Origin: Hymenobacter chitinivorans DSM 11115 | Lineage (GTDB): Bacteria > Bacteroidota > Bacteroidia > Cytophagales > Hymenobacteraceae | Assembly (NCBI RefSeq): GCF_002797555.1 | Contig: NZ_PGFA01000001.1 | Coordinates: 1,550,001 to 1,614,000, forward strand | Reading direction: 5' to 3' | DNA length: 64,000 nt | Shown: in pieces, positions 50,626-59,330 of the stretch | Layout: each line of letters begins with the position of its first letter | Position numbering within the stretch: position 1 is the stretch's first letter | The notes under the pieces: model-generated | Database searches by the model: none | The model's input: only the letters and a program-made list of their open reading frames with translations | Told to the model about the DNA's origin: nothing | Program-made: the position numbers and the translations under genes

Positions 50626-51417
50626 CTACTTCCGCAAATACTTGCGCAGGGCCAGGTGTTTCGCTTGCCGGATGCCCTCGGCCACGGCTTCGGCGTTAAG
50701 TCGGGCCCCGGCCTCGATGGTGTGGGTGTGGTCGGTGGGGTTGAAGTAAGTGGCGCGCACGGTGGCTTCGCCGGCCCGGTCGTACTTATCGGCCGCGAGC
50801 TGGTTGAGGTCGATGAACCCAGCGCCGCCCTGCCGGGCGGCTTCCTGGGCCCAGCGGCCGTAGTCTTCCCGGCTGCGGTTGACTTTGCCGCCGGTCCAGG
50901 CGTTGCGCGGAATCGGGGAGCAGACGATAGGCGTGGCGCCCTGGGCCTTGATTTCGGCCATAAACTGGCGCAGATACCAGCCGTAGGAGTGTACCGTTTC
51001 GGGCTGCTTGGTGAGCAGGTTCACGATGTCCTGGGTTTCCTCGCCGTTGCTTTTGATGGTGCCCCGGGCCCGGGTCGTGTCGTTGATGGGGCTGCTGTCG
51101 TTGTGGCCAAACTGCATGATGACGAAGTCGCCGGCCTGGAGGCGGGGCAACACCTTGGCCCAGTGGCCCTGGCTGCGAAAGGTGCGGGAGCTGGTGCCGC
51201 CCAGGGCGTGGTTTTCGAGGCGGATGCGGGTCGTGTCGAAGTAGGCGGGCAGGAAGTTGCCCCAGCCCCAGAGGCCCCCGTCGCCGCGGCCCTTACCGTT
51301 TTTCACCGTCGAGTCGCCGATGAGGAAGAGCGTGGGGCGGGGTTTGGGCCGGGGCAGAAAAGCCGAGAGTAAAGCCAGGGCCAGCAGTAAGGTGAGGGTG
51401 GGGCGGAAGAGTTTCAT
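50626..51417 (-). CDS. Rhamnogalacturonan acetylesterase, CE12 (SGNH hydrolase)
   Basis: A 263-residue exported enzyme that removes acetyl groups from rhamnogalacturonan. Signal peptide 1-22. SGNH blocks: nucleophile Ser in LFLIGDSTVKNGKG (about 30-43), Gly in ENHALGGTSSRTF, Asn in MQFGHNDSSP (about 100-109), and the Asp-His pair in PTDHTHTIEAGA (about 229-240). Paralogous to the gene at 51441 (23 bp downstream gap), same strand, probably one transcript. Confidence 0.9.
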   Translation of the reverse strand: MKLFRPTLTLLLALALLSAFLPRPKPRPTLFLIGDSTVKNGKGRGDGGLWGWGNFLPAYFDTTRIRLENHALGGTSSRTFRSQGHWAKVLPRLQAGDFVIMQFGHNDSSPINDTTRARGTIKSNGEETQDIVNLLTKQPETVHSYGWYLRQFMAEIKAQGATPIVCSPIPRNAWTGGKVNRSREDYGRWAQEAARQGGAGFIDLNQLAADKYDRAGEATVRATYFNPTDHTHTIEAGARLNAEAVAEGIRQAKHLALRKYLRK

Positions 51418-51440
51418 AGGAAAGCAAGTGTCGTTGCTGC

Positions 51441-52229
51441 TTACTGCTGCTTGGCCAGGTACTTGTTCAGCGCGATTTTGCGGTTGGCCCGGATGCCTTC
51501 CACTACTGAGGCCGCGTTAAGCAACGCGCCGGCTTCGTTGGTGTGGGTATGGTCGCCGGCGAAGAGCTTGGCCACGGCCTCGGGGCCGAGTCGGTCGTAC
51601 TTGTCGGCCGTGAGCTGGTTGAGGTCGATGAAGGCCACGTTTTCCTGCCGGGCTACTTCCCGGGCCCAGCCACCGAAGTTCTGGGTGGCGCGCTTCACTT
51701 TGCCATCCTGCCACTGGTTGCGCGGAATCATGGAGGCCACGAGGGGCGTCACGCCTTTGGCTTTAGCCTGGCGGATAAACTGGCGCAGGTACCAGCCGTA
51801 GGTATGCACCGTTTCGGGGCGGCCATTGGGCCAGATCAGCTGCTTGGTTTCCTCACCCGTGCCGGGCAATACGCCCCGGCGGCCGGCCTTGGTGGTGTCG
51901 GGGGCGCTGCCTTCGTTGTGGCCAAATTGCATGAGCAGAAAGTCGCCGGGCCGCAGCAGGGAGTCCACCACGCGCCAGCGCTTCTCCGAAACGAAGGTGC
52001 GGGTGCTGCGCCCGGCCATAGCCCGGTTGTCGATATTGATTCTGGCCGTGTCGAAAAAAGCCGGCAGCTGCGTGCCCCAGCCCATCTGCGGGGCATTGGT
52101 ATTGCGCACCGTCGAGTCGCCAATCAGATAGAGTGTGGGGCGTTTGGGTCCTTTGCCAAAGGCCAGCAGCAGGGTGCTCAGGGCCAGCGCAGCCAGGAGG
52201 CCGAAGCGGAAAACCAGTGGGTGTTTCAT
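51441..52229 (-). CDS. Rhamnogalacturonan acetylesterase, CE12 (SGNH hydrolase), paralogue
   Basis: A 262-residue exported enzyme of the same type as the previous gene. Signal peptide 1-25. SGNH blocks: LYLIGDSTVRNTNAP (about 33-47), DNRAMAGRSTRTF, LMQFGHNEGSAP (about 103-114), and FAGDHTHTNEAGA (about 229-241). Asn in block III (GHNE rather than GHND) is retained. The two paralogues share the YGWYLRQF and FIDLNQL(A/T)ADKYDR stretches, so a tandem duplication is likely, but divergence suggests different acetyl positions. Confidence 0.9.
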   Translation of the reverse strand: MKHPLVFRFGLLAALALSTLLLAFGKGPKRPTLYLIGDSTVRNTNAPQMGWGTQLPAFFDTARINIDNRAMAGRSTRTFVSEKRWRVVDSLLRPGDFLLMQFGHNEGSAPDTTKAGRRGVLPGTGEETKQLIWPNGRPETVHTYGWYLRQFIRQAKAKGVTPLVASMIPRNQWQDGKVKRATQNFGGWAREVARQENVAFIDLNQLTADKYDRLGPEAVAKLFAGDHTHTNEAGALLNAASVVEGIRANRKIALNKYLAKQQ

Positions 52230-52690
52230 GAATTAGCGGGGAAAAGCAACAGTACGCTGCGGCAAGGACGCACGCCGGCCGGGCTGGCCCATCCTGCACT
52301 CTCCTGTGGGTTCCGGTGGTTTTTAGTGAGCAAATAGTGAGCAAAGCAACGGCGGCCGGGGCCTGCGGGTCGGCACCAAAAGCGGCGTACCGAAGAGTAC
52401 AGGAGGGTTTGGGTGCGGCTCCTGGTTTTCTTGCAACCTACAAAGCGGCTGGTCCGGCCGGCCGCTCTGTAATTCATGCTGTTGCGCCGCGCCGATGCCC
52501 CTTACCCGTTGCCTGCCCGGCGCCGTTGAAAGCGGCTTACGGCAGCCGGCCGCCGACAAATGGATTATTTTTCGGGCTAATAATGAGAGGTCAAGCCCGG
52601 GGAGCGGGTCGGAAGTGGCGAAAACCGCTTCCTAGCGCTATCTTCCGGGTTCAGCCTTTCTTCACCCGATTCTACCACCTCGCGTCCTCC

Positions 52691-53842
52691 ATGAAGCTTT
52701 CTTCCCTGCTCACTACTTCTCTTGCCGGCCTGGGTTTGCTGGGTCTGGTGCTGACGGCCACCCCGGCCCCGGCCCAGAAGCTGCCCAAGAAAGAAAAGGT
52801 GCTCAAAGCCCTGACCCTGACCAATGACTACTTCATGCAGAAGTGGCCCGACCCGGGCAAGGACATCATGACCAACAAGCTGCGCCCCAGTCATATCTGG
52901 ACCCGCAGCGTGTACTACGAAGGCCTGATGGCCCTGTATCAGCTCGACAAGCAGAAGCGCTACTACGACTACGCCGTGGATTGGGCCGAAAAGCACAAGT
53001 GGGGCATCCGCAACGGCATCACCGACCGGGACGCCGACAACCAGTGCGCCGGCCAGACCTACATCGACCTCTACCTGATTGACCGCAAGCCCGAGCGCAT
53101 CCGCGACATCAAGGCCAGCATTGACAACATGGTTAACAGCCCGAAAGTGGACGACTGGAGCTGGATTGACGCCCTGCAGATGGCCATGCCGGTGTATGCC
53201 AAGCTGGGCGCCGAGTACAACGACAGCCGCTACTACGAGAAGATGTACCAGATCTATAACTACTCCAAAACCCAGCACGGGGGCAAGGGACTGTTCAATG
53301 CCGAGGACAACCTGTGGTGGCGCGACAAGGACTTTGTGCCGCCCTACAAGGAGCCCAACGGCCAGGACTGCTACTGGAGTCGGGGCAACGGCTGGGTGGT
53401 GGCGGCCATGGTGCGCGTGCTCGACGTGATGCCCCGCAGCGCCCCGCACCGCGACGAGTACGTGCAGATGTACATGAACATGATCAAGGCGCTGCCGCCG
53501 CTGCAGCGCCCCGACGGCTTCTGGAACGTGAGCCTGCACGACGAGACGCACTTCGGCGGCAAGGAGCTGACGGGCACGGCCCTGTTCGTGTACGGCATGG
53601 CCTGGGGCATCAACCGCGGCCTGCTGGACCGCAAAACCTACCAGCCCATCATTGCCAAGGCCTGGCAGGGCATGATTAAGGACTGCCTGCACCCCGACGG
53701 CTTCCTGGGCTACGTGCAGGGCACCGGCAAGGAACCCAAGGACGGACAGCCGGTGAGCTACACCAGCCGGCCCGATTTCGAAGACTACGGCCTGGGCTGC
53801 TTCCTGCTGGCCGGCAGTGAGGTCTACAAGCTGCAACCATAA
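52691..53842 (+). CDS. Unsaturated rhamnogalacturonyl hydrolase, GH105
   Basis: A 383-residue exported (alpha/alpha)6-barrel enzyme of the YteR/YesR type, which removes the unsaturated galacturonyl residue left by rhamnogalacturonan lyase. Signal peptide 1-28. Signs: YFMQKWPDPGKDIMTNKLRPSHIWTRSVYYEGL (broken over helix 1-2), DADNQCAGQTYIDLY (about 111-125), WWRDKDFVPP and QDCYWSRGNGWVVAAM (about 226-241), with the usual catalytic Asp in the DADNQ loop. ATG at 52691 chosen. Upstream is the divergent CE12 gene. Confidence 0.93.
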   Translation: MKLSSLLTTSLAGLGLLGLVLTATPAPAQKLPKKEKVLKALTLTNDYFMQKWPDPGKDIMTNKLRPSHIWTRSVYYEGLMALYQLDKQKRYYDYAVDWAEKHKWGIRNGITDRDADNQCAGQTYIDLYLIDRKPERIRDIKASIDNMVNSPKVDDWSWIDALQMAMPVYAKLGAEYNDSRYYEKMYQIYNYSKTQHGGKGLFNAEDNLWWRDKDFVPPYKEPNGQDCYWSRGNGWVVAAMVRVLDVMPRSAPHRDEYVQMYMNMIKALPPLQRPDGFWNVSLHDETHFGGKELTGTALFVYGMAWGINRGLLDRKTYQPIIAKAWQGMIKDCLHPDGFLGYVQGTGKEPKDGQPVSYTSRPDFEDYGLGCFLLAGSEVYKLQP

Positions 53843-53878
53843 CCGCTCAGGCCGAAGTGTCTGGCGGGCAACACAGAA

Positions 53879-53990
53879 CGTCCTGCTGAGTCCTGCGAAG
53901 CATCTCTGCCGCTTCGTTGCAATAGTAAAATCTACTGACCAGTGCGGTAGAGCTGCTTCGGCAAGCGGACGACAGATAAAGCATGACGTT
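53879..53990. repeat. Palindromic intergenic repeat, family A, degenerate copy
   Basis: GTCCTGCTGAG ... GAAGCATCTCT at the left and AGAGCTGCTTCGG ... GCATGACG at the right match the family A arms with several mismatches. Precedes the GH106 gene. Confidence 0.7.
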
Positions 53991-54012
53991 CTTCTTTATA
54001 ACCCGCTCCCAT

Positions 54013-56865
54013 ATGAAAAAGTCCCTGGCTCTGTCCCTGTTGCTGACCGCCGCGCTGGCCCAACCCGGCTTCGCGCAAGCCCCCAAATGGCCCGAAATAA
54101 CCCAGCAGGCCAAGCCCTGGACGCGCTGGTGGTGGCAGGGCAGCGCCGTGAACGAGCAGGACCTGACCCGCCTGCTGACCCAGTACCAGCAGGCCGGCCT
54201 GGGCGGGGTCGAAATCACCACAATTTACGGGCAGCAAGGGGCCGAGCCGCAGTTTATCAACTTCCTCTCGCCCAGGTGGGTGGATATGCTGGAGCACACG
54301 CTCAAGGAAAGCGGGCGGCTGGGGCTGGGCGTGGATATGGCCCAGGCTTCGGGCTGGCCCTTCGGCGGGCCCTGGGTCAGCTCGGCCGACGCCTGCAAGT
54401 ACGCCACCTACCAGACCTACGCCATGCAGGGTGGCGAGCAGCTCCAGCAGGCCGTGACTTTCGTGCAAAAGCCCATTGTGCGCACCGTGGGCCAGCCCAT
54501 CGACCTGAAGCAGCTCAAGGAGCCGGTGGCCAGCAACCCCGATTTGCAGCTCCACGCCTTCGACCAGGTCCGCTTCGAAAAGCCCCTGCCGTTGCAGGCC
54601 CTGATGGCCTATTCGGAGAAGGGCGAAATGCTGGATTTGACCAGTAAGGTAGACGCCGCCGGTAAGCTGAACTGGACCGCCCCGCCCGGCCGCTGGAAGT
54701 TGTATGCCCTGTTCGAGGGCTGGCACGGCAAGCAGGTGGAGCGGGCCGGCCCCGGCGGGGAAGGCGACGTGGTGGACCACTTCTCCAAAACTGCCACCCA
54801 GCACTATCTGCAGCACTTCGACGAGGCCTTCAAGGGCCGTAGCCTTAAGGGCTTGCGCGCCTTTTTCAACGATTCCTACGAGGTGGACGATGCCCAGGGC
54901 GAGGCCAACTGGACGCCGCTTATGTTCTCGGAGTTTCAGAAGCGCCGCGGCTACGACTTGCGTCAGCACCTGCCGGCGTTGTTTGGGCAGGCCTCGGCCG
55001 ACGAAAACCAGCGGGTGCTGACCGACTACCGGGAGACCATATCGGAGCTGCTGCTCGAAAACTACACCCAGACCTGGGGCGCCTGGGCCAAAACCCATGG
55101 CGCGCTGATTCGCAACCAGGCCCACGGCTCCCCGGCCAACATCCTGGATTTGTACGCCGCCACCGACATTCCCGAAACGGAAGGGGAGGATTTGCTGCGC
55201 ATCAAGTTTGCCTCCTCGGCGGCCCACGTCACGGGTAAAAAGCTGGCTTCCTCGGAAACGGCCACCTGGGAAAACGACCATTTCCTGTCCTCGCTCGGCG
55301 ACGTAAAAAAGGCCCTGGACCGGATGCTGCTCGGCGGCATCAACCACACCTTTTACCACGGCACCAACTACTCTCCCCAATCGGCGCCCTGGCCCGGCTG
55401 GCTGTTTTACGCGGCCGTCCACTTCAACCCCAACAACACGTTCTGGCCGGATTTCGGGCAGTTGAACCGCTACGTGGCCCACTGCCAGTCGTTTCTGCAG
55501 GCCGGCAAGCCCGCCAACGACGTGCTGGTGTATCTGCCTATTTACGACGCCTACCAGAAGCCCGGCAAGGTCCTGCTCCAGCACTTCGACGGCATCGAGC
55601 ACGGCTTCAAGGGCATGACCGTGGGCACCACCGGCGAAGAGCTGCTCAAGCGCGGCTACGGCTTCGACTTTATTTCCGACAAGCAGCTGCTGCAAGTCAC
55701 GGCGGCCGGCAAAACCCTGCAAACCGGCGGGGGAGCCACCTACCAGACCATTCTCGTGCCCGATGCCCGCACCCTGCCGCTGCCCACGCTGGCGCAGCTG
55801 CTGAAGCTGGCCAGCAGCGGCGCCACCATCGTGTTTCAGAACGGCTTGCCCACCGACGTGCCCGGCTGGGGCAACCTGGCCGCCCGCCGCGCCGCGTTTA
55901 AAAAGCAACTGGCCCAGCTCAAATTCACGGCCGGGGCCAAGGGCAGCAAAAAGGCCGTGCTCGGCAAAGGCGCGGTGCTGGTGGGCGCCAACGTCGACCA
56001 GCTTTTGGCCCAGGCCGGGGTGAAGCGCGAAACGATGGTGGACTCCGGCCTGCAGTTTGAGCGCCGCCGCTCGGCCAAGGGCCTTACTTACTTCGTGGCC
56101 AACTGGAGCCCCAAGCCCGTTCACGCCTGGGTGCCGCTGCAAACTGCGGCTAAGTCGGTGGCGCTCTACAACCCCATGACCGAGCAGCTGGGAATGGCCG
56201 CCGTGCGCACTTCCGCCAAAGGCCAGCCCGAGGTGTACGTGCAGCTGGCCCCGGGGGAGTCCTGTTTGCTGGAAACCTCGACGGCAGCGGTAATTGCCCC
56301 GGCCTACGCTTACCAGAAACCCGCCGGCCCGGCCCAGCCGCTCACCGGCCGCTGGGACGTGAAATTCGGGGTGGGCGGCCCCGAGCTGCCGGCCCCGACG
56401 CAGGTGGAAAGCCTGAGCTCCTGGACTACCTGGCAAGGCGACGCGGTGAAGAAATTCGCCGGCACGGCCACCTACACCCTGGCTTTTGCCCGGCCCCAGG
56501 GCGCGGCCGACGGCTGGCTGCTCGACCTGGGCCGGGTGGCCGAAACGGCCCGGGTGCACCTCAACGGCCAGCCCCTGGCTACGCTCATTGGCCCCACGTA
56601 TCAGGTCTTTATTCCCAAAGCCCAGCTCCAAGCTACCAACACCCTGACCGTGGCCGTGAGCAACGGCATGGCCAACCGCATTGCGGATATGGACCGCCGC
56701 CACGAGTCCTACAAAAACGCCTACAACATCAACATGTCGAGCAAGCTGGCCGAAAACCGCGGCCCCAACGGCTTGTTCACCGCCGAGAAATGGACTCCGC
56801 GCGAGTCGGGCCTGCTTGGCCCCGTCACCCTGACCCCAACCACCACCGGCCAGCAGGTGCAGTAG
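54013..56865 (+). CDS. Alpha-L-rhamnosidase, GH106
   Basis: A 950-residue exported enzyme that removes terminal alpha-L-rhamnose. Signal peptide 1-22 (MKKSLALSLLLTAALAQPGF). The N-terminal region WTRWWWQGSAVNEQDLTRLL and GGVEITTIYGQQGAEPQF (about 38-80) is the GH106 signature; GMDMAQASGWPFGGP-like text (VDMAQASGWPFGGP) and LLRIKFASSAAHVTGKKLASSETATWE with the catalytic acid region follow. The C-terminal 200 residues form a galactose-binding-like beta domain (TARVHLNGQPLATLIGP). ATG at 54013 is chosen. It lies between two family A palindromes. Confidence 0.92.
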   Translation: MKKSLALSLLLTAALAQPGFAQAPKWPEITQQAKPWTRWWWQGSAVNEQDLTRLLTQYQQAGLGGVEITTIYGQQGAEPQFINFLSPRWVDMLEHTLKESGRLGLGVDMAQASGWPFGGPWVSSADACKYATYQTYAMQGGEQLQQAVTFVQKPIVRTVGQPIDLKQLKEPVASNPDLQLHAFDQVRFEKPLPLQALMAYSEKGEMLDLTSKVDAAGKLNWTAPPGRWKLYALFEGWHGKQVERAGPGGEGDVVDHFSKTATQHYLQHFDEAFKGRSLKGLRAFFNDSYEVDDAQGEANWTPLMFSEFQKRRGYDLRQHLPALFGQASADENQRVLTDYRETISELLLENYTQTWGAWAKTHGALIRNQAHGSPANILDLYAATDIPETEGEDLLRIKFASSAAHVTGKKLASSETATWENDHFLSSLGDVKKALDRMLLGGINHTFYHGTNYSPQSAPWPGWLFYAAVHFNPNNTFWPDFGQLNRYVAHCQSFLQAGKPANDVLVYLPIYDAYQKPGKVLLQHFDGIEHGFKGMTVGTTGEELLKRGYGFDFISDKQLLQVTAAGKTLQTGGGATYQTILVPDARTLPLPTLAQLLKLASSGATIVFQNGLPTDVPGWGNLAARRAAFKKQLAQLKFTAGAKGSKKAVLGKGAVLVGANVDQLLAQAGVKRETMVDSGLQFERRRSAKGLTYFVANWSPKPVHAWVPLQTAAKSVALYNPMTEQLGMAAVRTSAKGQPEVYVQLAPGESCLLETSTAAVIAPAYAYQKPAGPAQPLTGRWDVKFGVGGPELPAPTQVESLSSWTTWQGDAVKKFAGTATYTLAFARPQGAADGWLLDLGRVAETARVHLNGQPLATLIGPTYQVFIPKAQLQATNTLTVAVSNGMANRIADMDRRHESYKNAYNINMSSKLAENRGPNGLFTAEKWTPRESGLLGPVTLTPTTTGQQVQ

Positions 56866-56893
56866 GGCCGGAACCGAATAAAATTATAAGAAC

Positions 56894-56979
56894 GTCATGC
56901 TGAGCGCAGTCGAAGCATCTCTACCGCAGTGCTAATTCGCACCGAAGCGGGAGAGATGCTTCGACGAGCTCAGCATGAC
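56894..56979. repeat. Palindromic intergenic repeat, family A
   Basis: GTCATGCTGAGCGCAGTCGA... pairs with ...TCGACGAGCTCAGCATGAC; close to the perfect copy at 19051-19147. Confidence 0.85.
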
Positions 56980-57010
56980 TACAACGCTTACTCCTCGTTT
57001 CTAACGGCTT

Positions 57011-58555
57011 ATGCGCATTTCCCGGCTCCTTACGTCTGCTTTCCTGCTGACCCTGACTTACTCGGCCCAAGCCAACGTCACGCTGCCCGCCCTGATTGCC
57101 GACAACATGGTGCTCCAGCAGAAAAGCACCGTGGCCCTCTGGGGCTGGGCCGAGGCCGGAGAAACGGTGAGCGTAACGGCCAGCTGGCAGAAAGCCCCGG
57201 TCAACGCTACGGCCGATGCGGCGGGCAACTGGCTGGTGCGGGTACCCACGGGCCAGGCGGGCGGGCCGTATACCATCCGGTTTCAGGGCCGGAATGAGCT
57301 GACGGTGCGCAACGTGCTGCTGGGCGAGGTCTGGCTGTGCTCGGGGCAGTCGAACATGGCGTTTTCCGTCAGTAAAAAGCCCAACAGCGGCTCCTATACC
57401 GGCGTTATCAATGAGGCCGAGGTGGTGCCCAAGGCCAGCTACCCGGCCATCCGGATGTTCACCGTGAAGAATACCGTGGCCAACGAGCCCCAGCGCGACA
57501 CCCAGGGCCAGTGGCAGGTGTGTAGCCCCCAGACCGTGGGCGAATTCTCGGCCGTGGCCTACTTTTTTGCCCAGGAAATCCACGAGCACACCCGGCTGCC
57601 CATCGGCCTGATCAACTCGACCTGGGGCGGCACCCCGGCCGAGTCCTGGACCCGTAAGGACGTGCTGGAGCAGGACCCCGACTTCCGGCCCATCCTGCGC
57701 CGCTACGAGCGGGGCCTGACGACCTTCGAGCAGGACCAGGCCACCTACAAGCAGCAACTGGCCGAGTTTCAGCAGGAGCGGGCCGCCAACCCGCAAACGG
57801 CCCGTATGGCACCCGTCGCGCCGGTGGGAGTTACCTCGAATAAGTCGCCCTACAAGCTCTACAACGGCATGATTCGGCCCCTGATTCCCTACACGCTCCG
57901 GGGCGTACTCTGGTACCAGGGCGAAAACAACGCCGACCGGGCCTACCAGTACCGCCGTCTGTTTCCGGCCCTGATCCAAAGCTGGCGGCAGGAATGGCAG
58001 CAGCCCGAAATGCCCTTTTACTTCGTCCAGATTGCCCCGCACCGCAGCCAGAATCCCGAAATCCGGGAGGCCCAGCTGCTGACGCTGCAAACCGTGCCCC
58101 GCACCGGCATGGCCGTCATCACCGACTGGGGCGACTCACTCGATATTCACCCCCGCAACAAGCAGGTGGTGGGCCACCGCCTGGCCCAGTGGGCCCTGGC
58201 CAAAGACTACGGCGCGAAGAAAACGGTGTATTCGGGCCCCATCTACCACAGTATGAAAGTGGAAGCCGGCGGCCAGGTGCGCCTGCGCTTCGACTACGCC
58301 GCCGGCGGCCTGCAAGCCCGGAACGGGCCCCTGCGCGAGTTCACCATTGCCGGCCCCGACAGCGTTTTTCGCCCCGCCCAGGCCCGTATCGAGGGCAACT
58401 CGGTGGTGGTCTGGAACGAGCAGGTAAAGCAGCCCGTGGCCGTGCGCTTCGCCTGGCGGGCCATTCCCAACCCCAACTTCTACAACGCCGCCGGCCTGCC
58501 CGCCACGCCCTTCCGCACCGACCAGTGGAAGCTCAAAACCCAGGGTTTGCTGTAA
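57011..58555 (+). CDS. Sialate O-acetylesterase-type SGNH esterase
   Basis: A 514-residue exported carbohydrate acetylesterase. Signal peptide 1-21. An N-terminal beta-sandwich (about 22-105, NMVLQQKSTVALWGWAEAGE) precedes the SASA catalytic domain: VWLCSGQSNMAF with nucleophile Ser (about 114), GTPAESW, WYQGENNADRA (about 303-313), and the catalytic Asp-His in DWGDSLDIHPRNK (about 371-383). In this context it probably removes acetyl groups from pectin sugars rather than sialic acid (inference). Confidence 0.9.
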   Translation: MRISRLLTSAFLLTLTYSAQANVTLPALIADNMVLQQKSTVALWGWAEAGETVSVTASWQKAPVNATADAAGNWLVRVPTGQAGGPYTIRFQGRNELTVRNVLLGEVWLCSGQSNMAFSVSKKPNSGSYTGVINEAEVVPKASYPAIRMFTVKNTVANEPQRDTQGQWQVCSPQTVGEFSAVAYFFAQEIHEHTRLPIGLINSTWGGTPAESWTRKDVLEQDPDFRPILRRYERGLTTFEQDQATYKQQLAEFQQERAANPQTARMAPVAPVGVTSNKSPYKLYNGMIRPLIPYTLRGVLWYQGENNADRAYQYRRLFPALIQSWRQEWQQPEMPFYFVQIAPHRSQNPEIREAQLLTLQTVPRTGMAVITDWGDSLDIHPRNKQVVGHRLAQWALAKDYGAKKTVYSGPIYHSMKVEAGGQVRLRFDYAAGGLQARNGPLREFTIAGPDSVFRPAQARIEGNSVVVWNEQVKQPVAVRFAWRAIPNPNFYNAAGLPATPFRTDQWKLKTQGLL

Positions 58556-58584
58556 GGTGAGTAGCAGGGAGTTACTGCGCCTGT

Positions 58585-58762
58585 CCTCCTCCATCTGGCG
58601 TACGCAGAGCGAAGGACCTTCCTCGCCTCAGTGACAAGCATCATTCAACGTGCTAAAGCCCATTACTACTGGTCAGGGAAGAGCTTTGGTATCAGGCTCG
58701 GCGGGGTAGGGGAGGAAGGTCCTTCCCTCCGCTGCGCTGCATTCAGGATGACAGGGAGTACA
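58585..58762. repeat. Palindromic intergenic repeat, family C
   Basis: GTCCTCC ... GAAGGACCTTCCTCGCC on the left and GGGGAGGAAGGTCCTTC ... CAGGATGACAGG on the right; centre GTGACAAGCATCATTCAACG is the same as in the copy within 35854-36034. Confidence 0.75.
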
Positions 58763-58821
58763 TCAATTCGGCAGTTTTTCCGGTCTACGCTAATTCACTT
58801 ACTTAACCCTTATCCGTCATC

Positions 58822-59136
58822 ATGGAAGAAATTGCCTTTACCATGCAGCTCAAGCCCGGCGTAGCGGCCGAGTATCAGCGCCGCCACGACGAAATCTGGC
58901 CCGAGCTAACCCAGGCCCTGCACGAAGCCGGCATCCGCGACTATTCCATCTTCCTGGACGAGGCCAGCGGCCGGCTGTTTGCCGTGCAAAAGCGCCGGCC
59001 CGGCCACACCACCGACCAGCTCCCGAGCCAGGAAATCATGCGGCACTGGTGGGCCTACATGGCCGATTTGATGGAAACCAACCCCGACAACTCGCCCGTA
59101 GTGCAGTCCTTGGCTCGGGTGTTTCATCAGGACTAA
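58822..59136 (+). CDS. rhaM: L-rhamnose mutarotase
   Basis: A 104-residue dimeric ferredoxin-like protein that interconverts alpha- and beta-L-rhamnopyranose. Family signature KPGVAAEYQRRHDEIWPEL with catalytic His22, and HWWAYMADLMETNPDNSPV at the C-terminal end. Normal length. It follows the glycosidase and esterase genes and would serve rhamnose released by GH106; no rhaA, rhaB or rhaD is in the window. Confidence 0.95.
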   Translation: MEEIAFTMQLKPGVAAEYQRRHDEIWPELTQALHEAGIRDYSIFLDEASGRLFAVQKRRPGHTTDQLPSQEIMRHWWAYMADLMETNPDNSPVVQSLARVFHQD

Positions 59137-59143
59137 CCTATCC

Positions 59144-59266
59144 GTAGCGCGAACTGTGGCTGCGCCGACCTACGGTTGTAGTTCGTGTGCCCCGCGCTGA
59201 ATCAACGATTGTCGTTCAGCCACGCGAACTACAGCCAACGGTCGGCGTAGCCAAAGTTCGCGCTAC
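59144..59266. repeat. Palindromic intergenic repeat, family E
   Basis: GTAGCGCGAAC ... GTAGTTCGTGTG on the left and CACGCGAACTACAG ... GTTCGCGCTAC on the right; long imperfect hairpin between the converging rhaM and susD genes. Shares GTAGTTCG[TC]GTG with the copy at 38191-38253 and an AACGATTGTCGTT word with family F. Confidence 0.8.
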
Positions 59267-59270
59267 AAGC

Positions 59271-59310
59271 AAACGGCCCGCACCTGGGAGTTCCGGATGC
59301 GGGCCGTTTT
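59271..59310. terminator. Terminator between rhaM and susD
   Basis: AAACGGCCCGCA / TGCGGGCCGTTT, perfect 12-bp stem with a 15-nt loop and A/T runs on both sides; likely bidirectional. Confidence 0.88.
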
Positions 59311-59330
59311 AGCACAGTCGTAAGCTGCAG

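Noticed and set aside
53932..56703. 923-codon open frame on the minus strand across the GH106 gene
   Set aside because: It mirrors the GC-rich codons of the plus-strand gene, has no family motif and overlaps the whole clearly recognised rhamnosidase gene.
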